A DNA stretch of 51,359 bases from positions 1 to 51,359 of the forward strand of contig NZ_JAFKEC010000037.1 in the NCBI RefSeq assembly GCF_017848315.1. Direction: 5' to 3'. The notes under the pieces are model-generated. The model did no database searches. It worked only from the letters and a program-made list of their open reading frames with translations, and was not told where the DNA came from. Positions 1 to 8,616 of the stretch are shown here, in pieces; position 1 is the first letter of the stretch; every line of letters begins with the position of its first letter. Both the position numbers and the translations under genes were made by a program. The DNA is from Pseudomonas palmensis (lineage in GTDB: Bacteria > Pseudomonadota > Gammaproteobacteria > Pseudomonadales > Pseudomonadaceae).

Positions 1-501
1 GTGCCCAGTGCCCAGCCCGCCCCTGCTTCGCTCGAAGGCCTCTACAGCGCCCATCACAACTGGCTCACCGGCTGGCTGCGACAGCGCCTGGGCTGCCCGC
101 ACAGCGCCGCCGACCTGGCCCAGGACACCTTCATGCGCCTGCTGCAGGCGCGCGAAACACCAACGCTCAACGAACCTCGCGCCTTCCTCACCACGGTGGC
201 CAAGCGCGTGCTGTTCAACCACTACCGCCGCCAGGACCTGGAACGCGCCTACTACCAGGCACTGGCCCAGCTACCCGAAGCGGTGGCGCCTTGCGAAGAA
301 CATCGCGCGATCATTCTGGAAACCCTGATCGAACTCGACCGGCTGCTCGACGGCCTCCCCGTGGTGGTCAAGCGCGCCTTCCTGATGGCTCAGGTCGACG
401 GCCTGGGCTACGCCGACATCGCCCGGCAGCTGGGCATTTCGCTGGCCACCGTGAAGCGCCATCTGAACAAGGCGGCCATGCGCTGCTACTTCGCCCTGTG
501 A
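1..501 (+). CDS. fecI: FecI-type ECF sigma factor
   Basis: An extracytoplasmic-function sigma factor of the FecI class, which directs RNA polymerase to an iron-uptake receptor promoter when its anti-sigma partner signals. At 166 aa it has the usual length. A sigma-2 region covers about residues 14-47 (including DLAQDTFMRLL) and a sigma-4 helix-turn-helix covers about 118-160 (YADIARQLGISLATVKRHL). The frame opens with GTG at the first base of the window, so the start is plausible, but an upstream start and any Fur box would lie outside. Its stop overlaps the start of the fecR-like gene, and a FecA receptor follows, giving a complete regulatory triplet. Confidence 0.93.
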   Translation: MPSAQPAPASLEGLYSAHHNWLTGWLRQRLGCPHSAADLAQDTFMRLLQARETPTLNEPRAFLTTVAKRVLFNHYRRQDLERAYYQALAQLPEAVAPCEEHRAIILETLIELDRLLDGLPVVVKRAFLMAQVDGLGYADIARQLGISLATVKRHLNKAAMRCYFAL

Positions 502-1427
502 ACGCCCAGGAATTCTCGCCAAAGGTGGCAGAACAGGCGGTGCACTGGCTGATCGAACTGCAGGGCGGTGCCCTCGACAGCCGCCAGCAACTGGCCATGG
601 AGCGCTGGCTGCAGGCCAGCGAAGAACACCGTCGCGCCTGGGAGCACATACAGCGGGTCAATCAGCGCCTGCGCGGGCTGTCTTCGCCACTGGCGCACGC
701 CGCCCTGCAGGCGCCACGCTCGGCCAGCCGGCGGCGCGCGCTCAAGGCGCTGTTGCTGCTCGGGGTGGGCGGCGCCTGCGGGCTGGCCCTGCAGCAGCAC
801 AACCCGCTGCCGCCCCTGCTGGCCGACTACCGCAGCCCGCTGGGCCAGCGCCGCCAGATGCGCCTGGACGACGGCACGCACCTGCACCTGAACACCGCCA
901 GCGCCGCCGACGTACGCCTGGACCGCGAACAGCGGCTGATCCACCTGCTCGAAGGCGAACTGCTGCTCAATGTGGCCGACGACCCCCGCCCCCTGCGCGT
1001 GGTGACCGGCAACGGCCTGCTGCAGCTGTCGAGCGGACGCTTCAACGTGCGCCAGTGGGCCGACCACAGCCAGGTGGCGGTGCTGCAGGGCCGGGCGATG
1101 CTTGCCGGGCATGCGCTGGAAGCCGGGCAGCAGGCGCGTTTCGACGGGCCACGCTGGGGCGCCACCCATGCGGTGGATGCCAACACCGGCGCCTGGGTCG
1201 ACGGCATGCTGGTGGCTGCGCATACGCGCCTGGGGGACTTCATCGACGACCTGGCCCGCTACCGTCGCGGCCAGCTCACGTGCGATCCGGCGGTGGCCGA
1301 CCTGCTGCTGTCGGGCAGCTACCCGCTGGCCGACAGCGAACGCATCCTGGACCTGCTGGAGGTGTCGCTGCCGGTGCGCGTGCGGCGCTTCACCCGCTAC
1401 TGGGTCACGGTAGAAGCCCGCGCCTGA
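498..1427 (+). CDS. fecR: FecR anti-sigma / signal transducer
   Basis: The inner-membrane regulator that relays occupancy of the FecA receptor to FecI. The chosen GTG overlaps the fecI stop (GTGA arrangement) and gives 309 aa; a longer in-frame extension into fecI is possible but has no support. Residues 13-54 form the N-terminal cytoplasmic DUF4880 region (AVHWLIELQGG, then RRAWEHI), which in the family contacts the sigma factor. A single hydrophobic segment lies near residues 82-99. The periplasmic FecR domain starts at about 108 (RSPLGQRRQMRLDDGT). Translational coupling to fecI fits the usual one-operon arrangement. Confidence 0.93.
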   Translation: MNAQEFSPKVAEQAVHWLIELQGGALDSRQQLAMERWLQASEEHRRAWEHIQRVNQRLRGLSSPLAHAALQAPRSASRRRALKALLLLGVGGACGLALQQHNPLPPLLADYRSPLGQRRQMRLDDGTHLHLNTASAADVRLDREQRLIHLLEGELLLNVADDPRPLRVVTGNGLLQLSSGRFNVRQWADHSQVAVLQGRAMLAGHALEAGQQARFDGPRWGATHAVDANTGAWVDGMLVAAHTRLGDFIDDLARYRRGQLTCDPAVADLLLSGSYPLADSERILDLLEVSLPVRVRRFTRYWVTVEARA

Positions 1428-1516
1428 GATTATTTTCAGAACCTTGAGCCGTTTTTTCATCTCGCGTGACAGAGAAGGCAGAACCCTTTGCCCCGACCTT
1501 CTCAAGGACCCTTTGC

Positions 1517-3847
1517 ATGCCGCTTCGCCTAAGCCCCCTCGCCCATGCCCTGCTGCTGGGCGCCAGCCTCACCTTCGGCGCCGTTGCGCCCCTGCACGCC
1601 GCCCAGGCACGCACCTACCACATCGCCCCGATGTCGCTGGAAGACGCCCTGAACCAGTTCGGGCGTGAAAGCGGCGTGTTGATCTCGTTCGGCTCGCAGG
1701 TGACCCAGGGCGTGAAAAGCCGTGGCCTGGAAGGCGAGTATTCCACTGCACAGGGCCTGTCCGCGCTGCTTGAAGGCACCGGCCTGCAGGCCCGCGCCGA
1801 AGGCGACAACGCCTACAGCCTGCAACCGCTGGCCCCGGCCGCCGGCGCGCCGCTGGAGCTGGGCAGCTCCAGCGTGGTCGGCGACTGGCTGGGTGAAGCC
1901 ACCCAGGACAACGTGTTCGAACACCCCGGCGCACGGGACGTGATCCGCCGTGAAGAGTTCGAACGCACCGGCGCCAGCAGCGCACGGGAAGTGCTCAACC
2001 GCATACCCGGGGTGAATGCGCCGGAAAACAACGGCACCGGCAGCCACGACATGGCGCTGAACTTCGGCATCCGCGGGCTCAACCCGCGCCTGGCCTCGCG
2101 CTCCACAGTGCTGATGGACGGCATTCCGGTGCCGTTTGCGCCCTATGGCCAGCCACAGCTGTCGTTCGCGCCGATCAGCCTGGGCAACATGGACGCGGTG
2201 GACGTGGTGCGTGGCGGCGGCGCCGTGCGCTACGGGCCGCAGAACGTGGGCGGCATCGTCAACTTCGTGACCCGCGCGATCCCTGACGAACCCACGCTGA
2301 AGGCCAGCCTGCAGACCCAGACCAGCCCCTCCTCCAGCCACGACGGTTTCAAGAGCAGCGCCAACCTGCTGGCCGGCGGCACCGCCGACAACGGCCTGGG
2401 CGGCGCGATCCTGTATTCGGGCACCCGCGGTGGCGACTGGCGCGAGCACAGCGACACGCAGATCGACGACCTGATCCTCAAGGGCAAGCTGCAACTGGAC
2501 GAGGCCAACAGCCTGCATGCCATGGCGCAGTACTACGAGGGCGAGGCGCAGATGCCCGGCGGCCTCAACGTGGTCGACTACGACGCCGACCCGTACCAGT
2601 CGACCCGCCTGCAGGACAAGTTCTGGGGCCGGCGCACGATGTTCAACGCCGGTTACGACTACAAGGAAGGTGAGCGCCAGTTCAGCGTCAACAGCTTCTT
2701 CACCAAGACCCTGCGCAGTGGCTACCTGGTGCAGAACAGGTCGATCTCGCTGTCGCCGCGCGAGTACTGGGTGCGCGGCATCGAAACCCGTTTCACCCAG
2801 GGCTTTGCGCTGGGCGACAGCCACCACGAGGTGGGCCTTGGCTACCGCTACATCAACGAGGCCGGGCACGAGCTGCGCTACATGGAGAGCGTCAGCGCCG
2901 GCCAGTTGCCGACCACCTCCAGCCCCAACGACCGCGACACCCGTGGCGGCACCGATGCCCATGCGCTGTTTCTGGATGACCGCATCGACATCGGCCAGTG
3001 GACCATCACCCCGGGTATCCGCTACGAGATGATCAAGTCGCAGCAGAGCAACAAGCTCAAGGGCCTGGAATACAAGGGCGACTACAACACCGCGTTGCCG
3101 GCGCTGAACGTGATGTACCACCTGAGCGACAGCTGGAACCTCTACGCCAACACCGAGGGTTCGTTCGGCAGCGTGCAGTACAGCCAGATGCCCAACCGCG
3201 TGAACCAGGGTGAAGTGAAGCCCGAGAAGGCCCGCACCTGGGAGCTGGGCACGCGCTACGACAACGGCAACCTGCAGGCCGAGGCCGGGCTGTTCCTGAT
3301 CAATTTCGACAACCAGTACGAAAGCAACCAGACCACCGACGACGTGATCGCCCGTGGTGAAACCCGCCACCAGGGCCTGGAAACAAGCGTGAAGTACGCC
3401 CTGGACGGCCTCACGCCGGCGCTGGCCGGGTTCGATGTGTACGCCAGCTATGCCTTCGTTGACGCGACCATCCGCGAAGATGGGCCGAACAAGGGCAATC
3501 GTGTGCCGTTCTCCTCCAGGCACAAGGGCACGCTGGGGCTGGGTTACACCGACGGGCCGTGGAAGCTGAACCTGGACAGCACCTACCAGAGCAGCCAGTT
3601 CGCCGACAACGCCAACACCTCGGCCCAAAGCGCAGACGGCGCGGCCGGGCGCATCCCGGGCTACATGCTGTTCAGCAGCCGCGCCGGCTATGACTTCGGG
3701 CCGCAGCTGTCGAACCTGAACGTGGCGGTGGGGGTGAAGAACATCTTCAACCACCAGTACTTCACGCGCTCGTTCGACGACAACAACAAGGGCAAGTATG
3801 TGGGTGAGCCACGGACGGTCTATCTGCAGACATCGGTCGCATTCTGA
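1517..3847 (+). CDS. fecA: FecA ferric citrate TonB-dependent receptor
   Basis: Outer-membrane receptor and signal transducer for ferric dicitrate, 776 aa. A signal peptide (cleavage near residue 28, LHA/AQA) precedes an STN signalling domain (about 33-112), a plug (about 140-250) and a 22-strand barrel ending in Phe. Long stretches match E. coli FecA as I remember it, such as VFEHPGARDVIRREEF, NRIPGVNAPENNGTGSHD, STVLMDGIPVPFAPYGQP and the DDNNKG segment near the C-terminus. I chose the ATG preceded by AAGGACC; an upstream ATG would add 17 residues without a good signal peptide. It sits about 90 bp behind fecR. The STN domain and the linked fecI/fecR make autoinduction by its ligand very likely. 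Confidence 0.97.
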   Translation: MPLRLSPLAHALLLGASLTFGAVAPLHAAQARTYHIAPMSLEDALNQFGRESGVLISFGSQVTQGVKSRGLEGEYSTAQGLSALLEGTGLQARAEGDNAYSLQPLAPAAGAPLELGSSSVVGDWLGEATQDNVFEHPGARDVIRREEFERTGASSAREVLNRIPGVNAPENNGTGSHDMALNFGIRGLNPRLASRSTVLMDGIPVPFAPYGQPQLSFAPISLGNMDAVDVVRGGGAVRYGPQNVGGIVNFVTRAIPDEPTLKASLQTQTSPSSSHDGFKSSANLLAGGTADNGLGGAILYSGTRGGDWREHSDTQIDDLILKGKLQLDEANSLHAMAQYYEGEAQMPGGLNVVDYDADPYQSTRLQDKFWGRRTMFNAGYDYKEGERQFSVNSFFTKTLRSGYLVQNRSISLSPREYWVRGIETRFTQGFALGDSHHEVGLGYRYINEAGHELRYMESVSAGQLPTTSSPNDRDTRGGTDAHALFLDDRIDIGQWTITPGIRYEMIKSQQSNKLKGLEYKGDYNTALPALNVMYHLSDSWNLYANTEGSFGSVQYSQMPNRVNQGEVKPEKARTWELGTRYDNGNLQAEAGLFLINFDNQYESNQTTDDVIARGETRHQGLETSVKYALDGLTPALAGFDVYASYAFVDATIREDGPNKGNRVPFSSRHKGTLGLGYTDGPWKLNLDSTYQSSQFADNANTSAQSADGAAGRIPGYMLFSSRAGYDFGPQLSNLNVAVGVKNIFNHQYFTRSFDDNNKGKYVGEPRTVYLQTSVAF

Positions 3848-3860
3848 TCGGTAGCGCCTG

Positions 3861-3905
3861 CTTCGCCGGCAAGGCCGGCTCCTACAGGAGCGCACCTTGC
3901 CGGGG
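3861..3905. repeat. REP-like palindrome
   Basis: An imperfect inverted repeat (CCGGCAAGG and CCTTGCCGG arms around GGCTCCTACAGG) resembling Pseudomonas REP elements. It lies just downstream of fecA and may protect or terminate its transcript. The same core words recur near 7.9 and 18.3 kb. Confidence 0.75.
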
Positions 3906-4095
3906 GGCCGCGCATTGACTCAGGACACCCCCAGACAACCTTTCACCTGTTTAATTGCCACAAAATATTTTTCTTCTTCAAGCACTTGAAAAGTTCTGCC
4001 AACTGCCTGACCTTGTAGTCAAGAGGCGATGATTTCCACAGGCCGCAATGGCCCGCATCGTTCTCTTGCGAGCTAGCTGAATAAGGGATTGAACT

Positions 4096-4509
4096 ATGCA
4101 AATCCAAGTCAACAGCGACAACCATATCCAAAGCAGTGCCCGTCTCGAAGAGTGGGTACGCACTACGGTAGAAAGCACGCTCGAACGCTACGAAGAAGAC
4201 CTCACCCGCATCGAAGTCCACCTGCGCGATGAGAACGGCGACAAGCCAGGCCCCCACGACATGCGCTGCCAGATGGAGGCACGCCCCAAAGGCCATCAAC
4301 CGATTTCCGTCAGCCACAAGGCCGATAGCCTGGAGCAGGCCATCGAAGGCGCCGCGACCAAACTCGAGCATTCCCTCGAGCACCTGTTCGGCAAACTGCG
4401 CGGCAAACGTGGCGTGACCCAGAAGGTCGCAACCGCCCCGGCAGCCGATGCCCTGCTGCAGGAAGAATTCCTGGAGAACGAGCAAGCCCTGCAGGCCCGT
4501 CAGGCCTGA
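4096..4509 (+). CDS. HPF/RaiA-family ribosome-associated protein
   Basis: A 137-aa protein with an N-terminal S30AE-type fold (MQIQVNSDNHIQSS, IEVHLRDENGDKPG, ISVSHKADSLEQAIEGAATKLEHSL), as in ribosome hibernation factors, followed by a short acidic/Ala-rich tail. In this family the domain binds near the decoding centre and stabilises inactive ribosomes; here that role is inferred. It appears monocistronic: a clear rho-independent terminator follows about 20 bp after the stop. The ATG is preceded by an AAGGGA-like ribosome site. It is distinct from the RpoN-linked HPF copy most pseudomonads carry, which would not be in this context. Confidence 0.82.
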   Translation: MQIQVNSDNHIQSSARLEEWVRTTVESTLERYEEDLTRIEVHLRDENGDKPGPHDMRCQMEARPKGHQPISVSHKADSLEQAIEGAATKLEHSLEHLFGKLRGKRGVTQKVATAPAADALLQEEFLENEQALQARQA

Positions 4510-4527
4510 CAGCCAAGGCAATGAAAG

Positions 4528-4553
4528 AAGGCGAGCCACGGCTCGCCTTTTTT
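4528..4553 (+). terminator. Rho-independent terminator
   Basis: AAGGCGAGC-cacg-GCTCGCCTT hairpin followed by a T run, directly downstream of the HPF-like gene. Confidence 0.9.
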
Positions 4554-4645
4554 ATTGACCACTCGGCACCTGCCTCGCAACGCCACCTGAACCAACCTGG
4601 CCAGGGCCCGGTCAATCAGAACATGTCTTTGCCAGGTACAGCCCC

Positions 4646-4954
4646 ATGGTCAACCCCTTCCAACAGATCAACGCTGCATTTGCCGACACCTACCGGGTCA
4701 ACCTGAGTATCGAGCGGCTCGATGGCAGCATCATGCTGACCCTGTCCGACGATCAGGGCGTGGTGGCCAAGCGCCTGATCAGCCCGGCCCAGCGCAATGA
4801 CCCCAAGCGCCTGGCGCGCCTGATCGAGAGCGTGCGCTTTGGTATTGCCATCGAGCAGGGCCACAGCGCCATGGAGATTCTGGCCAGCATGACCCGCGAC
4901 GGTGCACGCACCCCGGGCCTGCGCGCCGCCAGCGAGCGCCGCGCGGGGGCGTGA
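4646..4954 (+). CDS. DUF3509 domain-containing protein
   Basis: A 102-aa cytoplasmic protein without signal or membrane segments. The pattern NPFQQINAAFADTY, LSIERLDGSIMLTLSD, then RLIESVRFGIAIEQG is characteristic of DUF3509, a family found essentially in Pseudomonas and of unknown function. The ATG fits the family N-terminus. It converges with psiE, whose stop lies only 7 bp beyond this stop. No partner gene suggests a role. Confidence 0.85.
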   Translation: MVNPFQQINAAFADTYRVNLSIERLDGSIMLTLSDDQGVVAKRLISPAQRNDPKRLARLIESVRFGIAIEQGHSAMEILASMTRDGARTPGLRAASERRAGA

Positions 4955-4961
4955 GCCAAGG

Positions 4962-5432
4962 CTACTTGGCCTCTTCGATTTCCTTGCCGCTGGCGTCGAT
5001 GGCCTTGGTGGAGGGGTAGCGCGACGAGGCGTAGCGCACCACCAGGATCGAGAACGACAGCAGCAGGATCCCGCCGCACACATACAGCAGGCCCACGTCG
5101 GGGGCCTTGTGGTGCGACACATCGCCGATCAGCAGGCGCGTAAGCGCGGTGATCGCCACGTACAGCAGGAAGCGGATGGGCATGTGGTTGGTCTTGAAGT
5201 AGATCCCCACCATCGCCCCCAGCTCCAGGTAGATGAACAGCAGCAGGATGTCATCGACGCTCACCCCACCCTTGCCGATCATCTCGATGAATGCCGACAC
5301 CGCCGCATAGGCGGTGATGGCACCGATGCCGAACAGTGCCAGGTAATGAAAGGCCTCCACGCACAGGTTGCCCAGCGAATCCGCCGAGCCATGCAGGCCC
5401 TTGCGCACTTTTTCAGCCCATTTGATGTTCAC
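4962..5432 (-). CDS. psiE: PsiE phosphate-starvation-inducible family membrane protein
   Basis: A 156-aa integral membrane protein with four predicted hydrophobic helices: FHYLALFGIGAITAYAAVSAFI, ILLLFIYLELGAMVGIYF, IRFLLYVAITALTRLLIG and LLYVCGGILLLSFSILVV. The segment YLELGAMVGIYFKTNHMPIRFLLYVAITALTR matches the conserved core of PsiE. I chose the GTG start (VNIKWAEK) because AAGGAATT stands at good distance; the upstream ATG would add 21 poorly conserved residues. Family function is unknown beyond phosphate-responsive expression in E. coli, and no Pho box was recognised here. Confidence 0.85.
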   Translation of the reverse strand: MNIKWAEKVRKGLHGSADSLGNLCVEAFHYLALFGIGAITAYAAVSAFIEMIGKGGVSVDDILLLFIYLELGAMVGIYFKTNHMPIRFLLYVAITALTRLLIGDVSHHKAPDVGLLYVCGGILLLSFSILVVRYASSRYPSTKAIDASGKEIEEAK

Positions 5433-5629
5433 GATGCGAATTCCTTGGAAACGACGAAGGGAGGATGCGCCACCCAGGTGACGCTTTGCCTGCATGCAGT
5501 AAAAAGGCCAGCGGCACAGCTTGAGAAGGCGACCGATTGCCGCAAGACACCCGCCACCCCACCATTGCGAGCAAATTGAGCTATAAAAATGCCACTACCC
5601 AAACGTGGTGGTTTGCCTTATGCTTTTAC

Positions 5630-5645
5630 CTGTATAAAAACACAG
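5630..5645. promoter_or_regulatory. LexA box upstream of yebG
   Basis: CTGTATAAAAACACAG fits the LexA/SOS consensus CTGT-N8-ACAG exactly and is extended by flanking TAC/GTA. It lies 43 bp before the yebG start, inside the probable promoter, so yebG should be repressed by LexA and induced by DNA damage. Confidence 0.88.
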
Positions 5646-5687
5646 TACTCGTACACATCAATTATCGAAAGGCATGTGAGGTGATGA

Positions 5688-5951
5688 ATGGCCGTCGAAG
5701 TGGTATACCGCAGCAGCCGCGATCTGGAGCGCTTGTTCATGGATAAAGCTGAAGCAGACCGTCACGACAAGATGCTCGAGCTGGCCGAACTGCTCGCCGA
5801 GGTGCTGCAGAAGGCCGTGCCGTCGCTGAGCGAACAGCAGGTCGAGGAAGCGGGTATCTACATGGCGAAGAACCGCGATGTGTTCGCCAAGGCCTTCAAG
5901 AGCCAGCCCGACGCGTTGTCCGAGCTGCTTGCCGAGCAGCCCGCCGAGTAG
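5688..5951 (+). CDS. yebG: YebG family SOS-induced protein
   Basis: An 87-aa protein matching YebG: it begins MAVEVVYRSSRDLE and contains the family core KAEADRHDKMLELAELLAEVL. E. coli YebG is a LexA-controlled DNA-damage protein of unclear biochemistry. The start is the ATG giving the conserved MAVEV terminus, preceded by GAGGTG. The SOS box just upstream independently supports the assignment. The gene converges with the dehydrogenase gene on the other strand, 3 bp away. Confidence 0.92.
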   Translation: MAVEVVYRSSRDLERLFMDKAEADRHDKMLELAELLAEVLQKAVPSLSEQQVEEAGIYMAKNRDVFAKAFKSQPDALSELLAEQPAE

Positions 5952-5954
5952 GCA

Positions 5955-6977
5955 TCAGGCGTTGTACACCAGCTTCTCGGCCAGTTGCTGGGCCACGCGG
6001 GCCGGCGAACTCTTCTCGGCCTGGGCGTGGGCGAAGACCTCGGTCAGCCGCGTGGGGATGCGCGCCAGGTGCGCGGTGATGGTGCCAAGGTCCTGGCCCT
6101 GGTGGGTCAGCGCCACGTAGATCAGCCCGCCGGAATTGATGATGTAGTCCGGGGCATACAGAATGCCGCGGGTTTCGAGCTGGTCGGCGACCTGAAGGTG
6201 GGTCAGCTGGTTGTTCGCCGAGCCGGCCACCGCGGCACAGCGCAGCTGCATGACGCTCTGGCTGTTGAGCACCGGGCCCAGCCCGCACGGCGCGAAGATG
6301 TCGCAAGGCGTGCTGACCAGCGCTTCGCTGGCCACCGGCAGCGCATTCAACTGCTCCATGGCCAGTTGCACCCGCCCCGGGTCATGGTCGCTGACCAGCA
6401 GTACCGCCCCCGCCGCATGCAACTGCTCGGCCAGGGCAAACCCGACATTCCCCAACCCCTGCACAGCCACGCGCAACCCTTCCAGGTTGTCGGTGCCCAG
6501 GCGCGCCATCGCCGTGGCGCGGATGCCGGCGAACACGCCCATGGCCGAATGCGGCGAAGGGTCGCCGGCGGTGGTGGTACTGGTGACGTGCCGGGTGCTC
6601 TGGGCGATGCAGTCCATGTCCAGGGTCGAGGTGCCGCTATCGGTCGCGGTGATGTAGCGCCCCTCCAGGCTGTCGACGAAGCGCCCGAAGGCCTCGAACA
6701 GCGCGGCGCGGTTTTCCACATGGGGGTTGCGGATGATCACCGCCTTGCCACCGCCCAGCGGCAGGCCCGCCAGGGCAGCCTTGTAGCTCATGCCCTGGGC
6801 CAGGCGAATGGCATCGGTCATTGCGGTGTCGTCGTCCGGGTAAGGCAGATAGCGACAACCGCCCATGGCCGGGCCCAGCCGCTGGTTGTGAATGGCGATC
6901 ACCGCCTTGAGGCCCGTGGCCGGGTCGACGCACAGGTGCAGTGAGTGGGTGCGCGTGCTTTGCATGAGAGCGAACAT
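5955..6977 (-). CDS. Leu/Glu/Phe/Val-type amino acid dehydrogenase
   Basis: A 340-aa NAD-dependent dehydrogenase related to leucine and valine dehydrogenases, which oxidatively deaminate branched-chain amino acids to 2-oxoacids. The catalytic segment GLPLGGGKAVI (Lys78), the substrate-side Lys66 and GPAMGGCRY are present, followed by the Rossmann motif QGLGNVG at 173-179. DYIINSGGLIYVA near the C-terminus is also conserved. I used the ATG beginning MFALMQ, which has GAGGG upstream; another ATG 10 codons earlier is possible. Substrate preference (Leu, Val or Phe) cannot be fixed from sequence alone. Confidence 0.88.
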   Translation of the reverse strand: MFALMQSTRTHSLHLCVDPATGLKAVIAIHNQRLGPAMGGCRYLPYPDDDTAMTDAIRLAQGMSYKAALAGLPLGGGKAVIIRNPHVENRAALFEAFGRFVDSLEGRYITATDSGTSTLDMDCIAQSTRHVTSTTTAGDPSPHSAMGVFAGIRATAMARLGTDNLEGLRVAVQGLGNVGFALAEQLHAAGAVLLVSDHDPGRVQLAMEQLNALPVASEALVSTPCDIFAPCGLGPVLNSQSVMQLRCAAVAGSANNQLTHLQVADQLETRGILYAPDYIINSGGLIYVALTHQGQDLGTITAHLARIPTRLTEVFAHAQAEKSSPARVAQQLAEKLVYNA

Positions 6978-7093
6978 TGCCCAGCCCTCGTGAGTCAGTG
7001 CTCCCACCAGTATAGGCGGCGCGAAGGCACACGTTGCGGCACTGGACGAACGCCCCTGCCGGCGCTACAACAGAAGCTTGAGCGGAGACTGCC

Positions 7094-7900
7094 ATGACCC
7101 CACGCCAAGCCTGCCTGGCCTGCCTGGAACGCAACCCCGCCGCCCTGTTCGAGGCGGCGCTGTGGATCGCTGCCGAACACGATGCCAGCGTGCAGCCGGC
7201 CCAGGTGCTGGGCGAGTTGCAGCTCGTGCAGCAGCAGGTCAGCCAGAGCCTGCCCATGCTGCCGGTGAGCGAACTGGCGCAGCCGTTGCTGCGGGCGCTC
7301 AGCGCGGCGGGCTTCCAGCAGGACGAATACCACCCATTGCGCCCGCAGGCGGCGCTGCTGAACAAGGTGCTGCAACGTCGTCGCGGGCAACCGCTGGCAC
7401 TGGCGATCCTCACGCTGGAGCTGGCCCGCGGGCTGTCGATACCACTGGAGGGGGTGAATTTTCCGGGGCATTTCCTGTTGCGCGTGCCGGGGGCCGATCA
7501 CCTGCTGGACCCCTGCGGCGGGCGCCGGTTGTACCCGGCCGATTGTCGCGAGTTGCTCAGCCGCCAGTTCGGCCCGCAGTTGCCGTTGAGCGCCGAGCAT
7601 CTGGTGACGGCCAGCGCACAGCAGATGCTGCAACGACTGTCGCGCAACCTGCGTCAGTTGCATGCGAGCAATGATGATGACCTGGCGGCGTTGAAGGATG
7701 CCGAGCGGGTGTTGTTGCTGGGCTCGGCCAGCGCCAGCGATTACCTGGCGCGGGCGACCCTGTATCAGCGGCTGGATTGCCCGCAGGCAGAGCGGTTTGA
7801 CCTGGAGCATGCGCTGATGCTGACGGATGACCCGATCCAGCGGTTGCGCCTGACCGAGCGGCTGAGCCACCTGCCGCCGCCGACGCCTTCGGTGCACTGA
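7094..7900 (+). CDS. SirB1-like transglutaminase-fold/TPR protein
   Basis: A 268-aa protein with the SirB1/YchA layout: an N-terminal helical part, then a transglutaminase-like region (LNKVLQRRRGQPLALAIL, GLSIPLEGVNFPGHFLLR with the FPGHF motif, LLDPCGGRRL), and a C-terminal TPR-like part (ASDYLARATLYQRLDCPQAE). The catalytic role in the family is not established. It is divergent from the dehydrogenase gene by about 115 bp. A REP-type palindrome follows immediately. Confidence 0.85.
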   Translation: MTPRQACLACLERNPAALFEAALWIAAEHDASVQPAQVLGELQLVQQQVSQSLPMLPVSELAQPLLRALSAAGFQQDEYHPLRPQAALLNKVLQRRRGQPLALAILTLELARGLSIPLEGVNFPGHFLLRVPGADHLLDPCGGRRLYPADCRELLSRQFGPQLPLSAEHLVTASAQQMLQRLSRNLRQLHASNDDDLAALKDAERVLLLGSASASDYLARATLYQRLDCPQAERFDLEHALMLTDDPIQRLRLTERLSHLPPPTPSVH

Positions 7901-7904
7901 AAGC

Positions 7905-7970
7905 TTCGCCGGCCAGGCCGGCTCCTACACGGGCCGCGCAGCGCCTGCAGGAGCGGGCCTGGCCGGCGAA
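7905..7970. repeat. Paired REP palindrome
   Basis: Perfect 15-bp inverted arms TTCGCCGGCCAGGCC and GGCCTGGCCGGCGAA enclose 36 bases containing GGCTCCTACA and its complement-like partner. It lies between the convergent SirB1-like gene and maiA, and is a typical P. putida REP pair (BIME-like) that could end transcripts from both sides. Confidence 0.88.
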
Positions 7971-7977
7971 TGGGCCA

Positions 7978-8604
7978 TCAGGGGGTATCCGGCTGACGCG
8001 AAGGATGCGCCTGCACGAACGCATCATGCTCACCGGCCAGCGCCACCACCCGGCGAATCCGTGGCCAGCCCGACAGGTCCACATTGAACCGTTCGGCCGC
8101 ATACACCTGCGGGATCAGGTACACATCCGCCAGCCCCGGCTCATCGCCGAAACAGAACCCCGCCTCGCCGATCATCTGCTCCACCGCCGCCAGCCCCTGG
8201 GTGATCCAGTGGCCGATCCAGGCGTTCACCTGGGTGTCGTCATGCCCCAGCTCGCGCAGCTGGTTGAGCACGCTGACATTGTGCAGCGGGTGGATGTCGC
8301 AACCGATCAGCGCCGCCACGGCGCGCGCCTGCGCCCGCGCCACCGGCGACTGCGGCAACAGCGCAGGCTGTGGATAAACCTCCTCCAGGTACTCGATGAT
8401 CGCCGGCGACTGCACCAGCAGCTCGCCCGAGTCGATACGCAGCGCCGGGATGCGCCCCTGGGGGTTCAGCCCCAGGAACTCGGCCTCGCGCTGCGCGCCC
8501 TTGAGCAGGTTGACCGGCAGCGACTGGTAATCCAGCTGCTTGAGCGCCAGCGCAATGCGCACGCGGTACGACGAGGTAGAACGGTAGTAGGTATACAGCT
8601 CCAT
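7978..8604 (-). CDS. maiA: Maleylacetoacetate isomerase (zeta-class GST)
   Basis: Converts maleylacetoacetate to fumarylacetoacetate, the middle step of homogentisate breakdown. The 208-aa protein has the glutathione-S-transferase zeta signature near the N-terminus (STSSYRVRIAL, residues 9-19) and the thioredoxin-fold motif LVQSPAIIEYLEE, followed by the all-helical domain (NAWIGHWITQGLAAVE, GLADVYLIPQVYAA). It is the last gene of the hmgA-fahA-maiA operon, 12 bp after the fahA stop, so it should be expressed with them under HmgR. Confidence 0.95.
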   Translation of the reverse strand: MELYTYYRSTSSYRVRIALALKQLDYQSLPVNLLKGAQREAEFLGLNPQGRIPALRIDSGELLVQSPAIIEYLEEVYPQPALLPQSPVARAQARAVAALIGCDIHPLHNVSVLNQLRELGHDDTQVNAWIGHWITQGLAAVEQMIGEAGFCFGDEPGLADVYLIPQVYAAERFNVDLSGWPRIRRVVALAGEHDAFVQAHPSRQPDTP

Positions 8605-8616
8605 GCTCGTACCCTC

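Noticed and set aside
1529..3895. A 788-aa minus-strand open frame opposite fecA
   Set aside because: A classic high-GC antisense shadow of a strongly supported gene.
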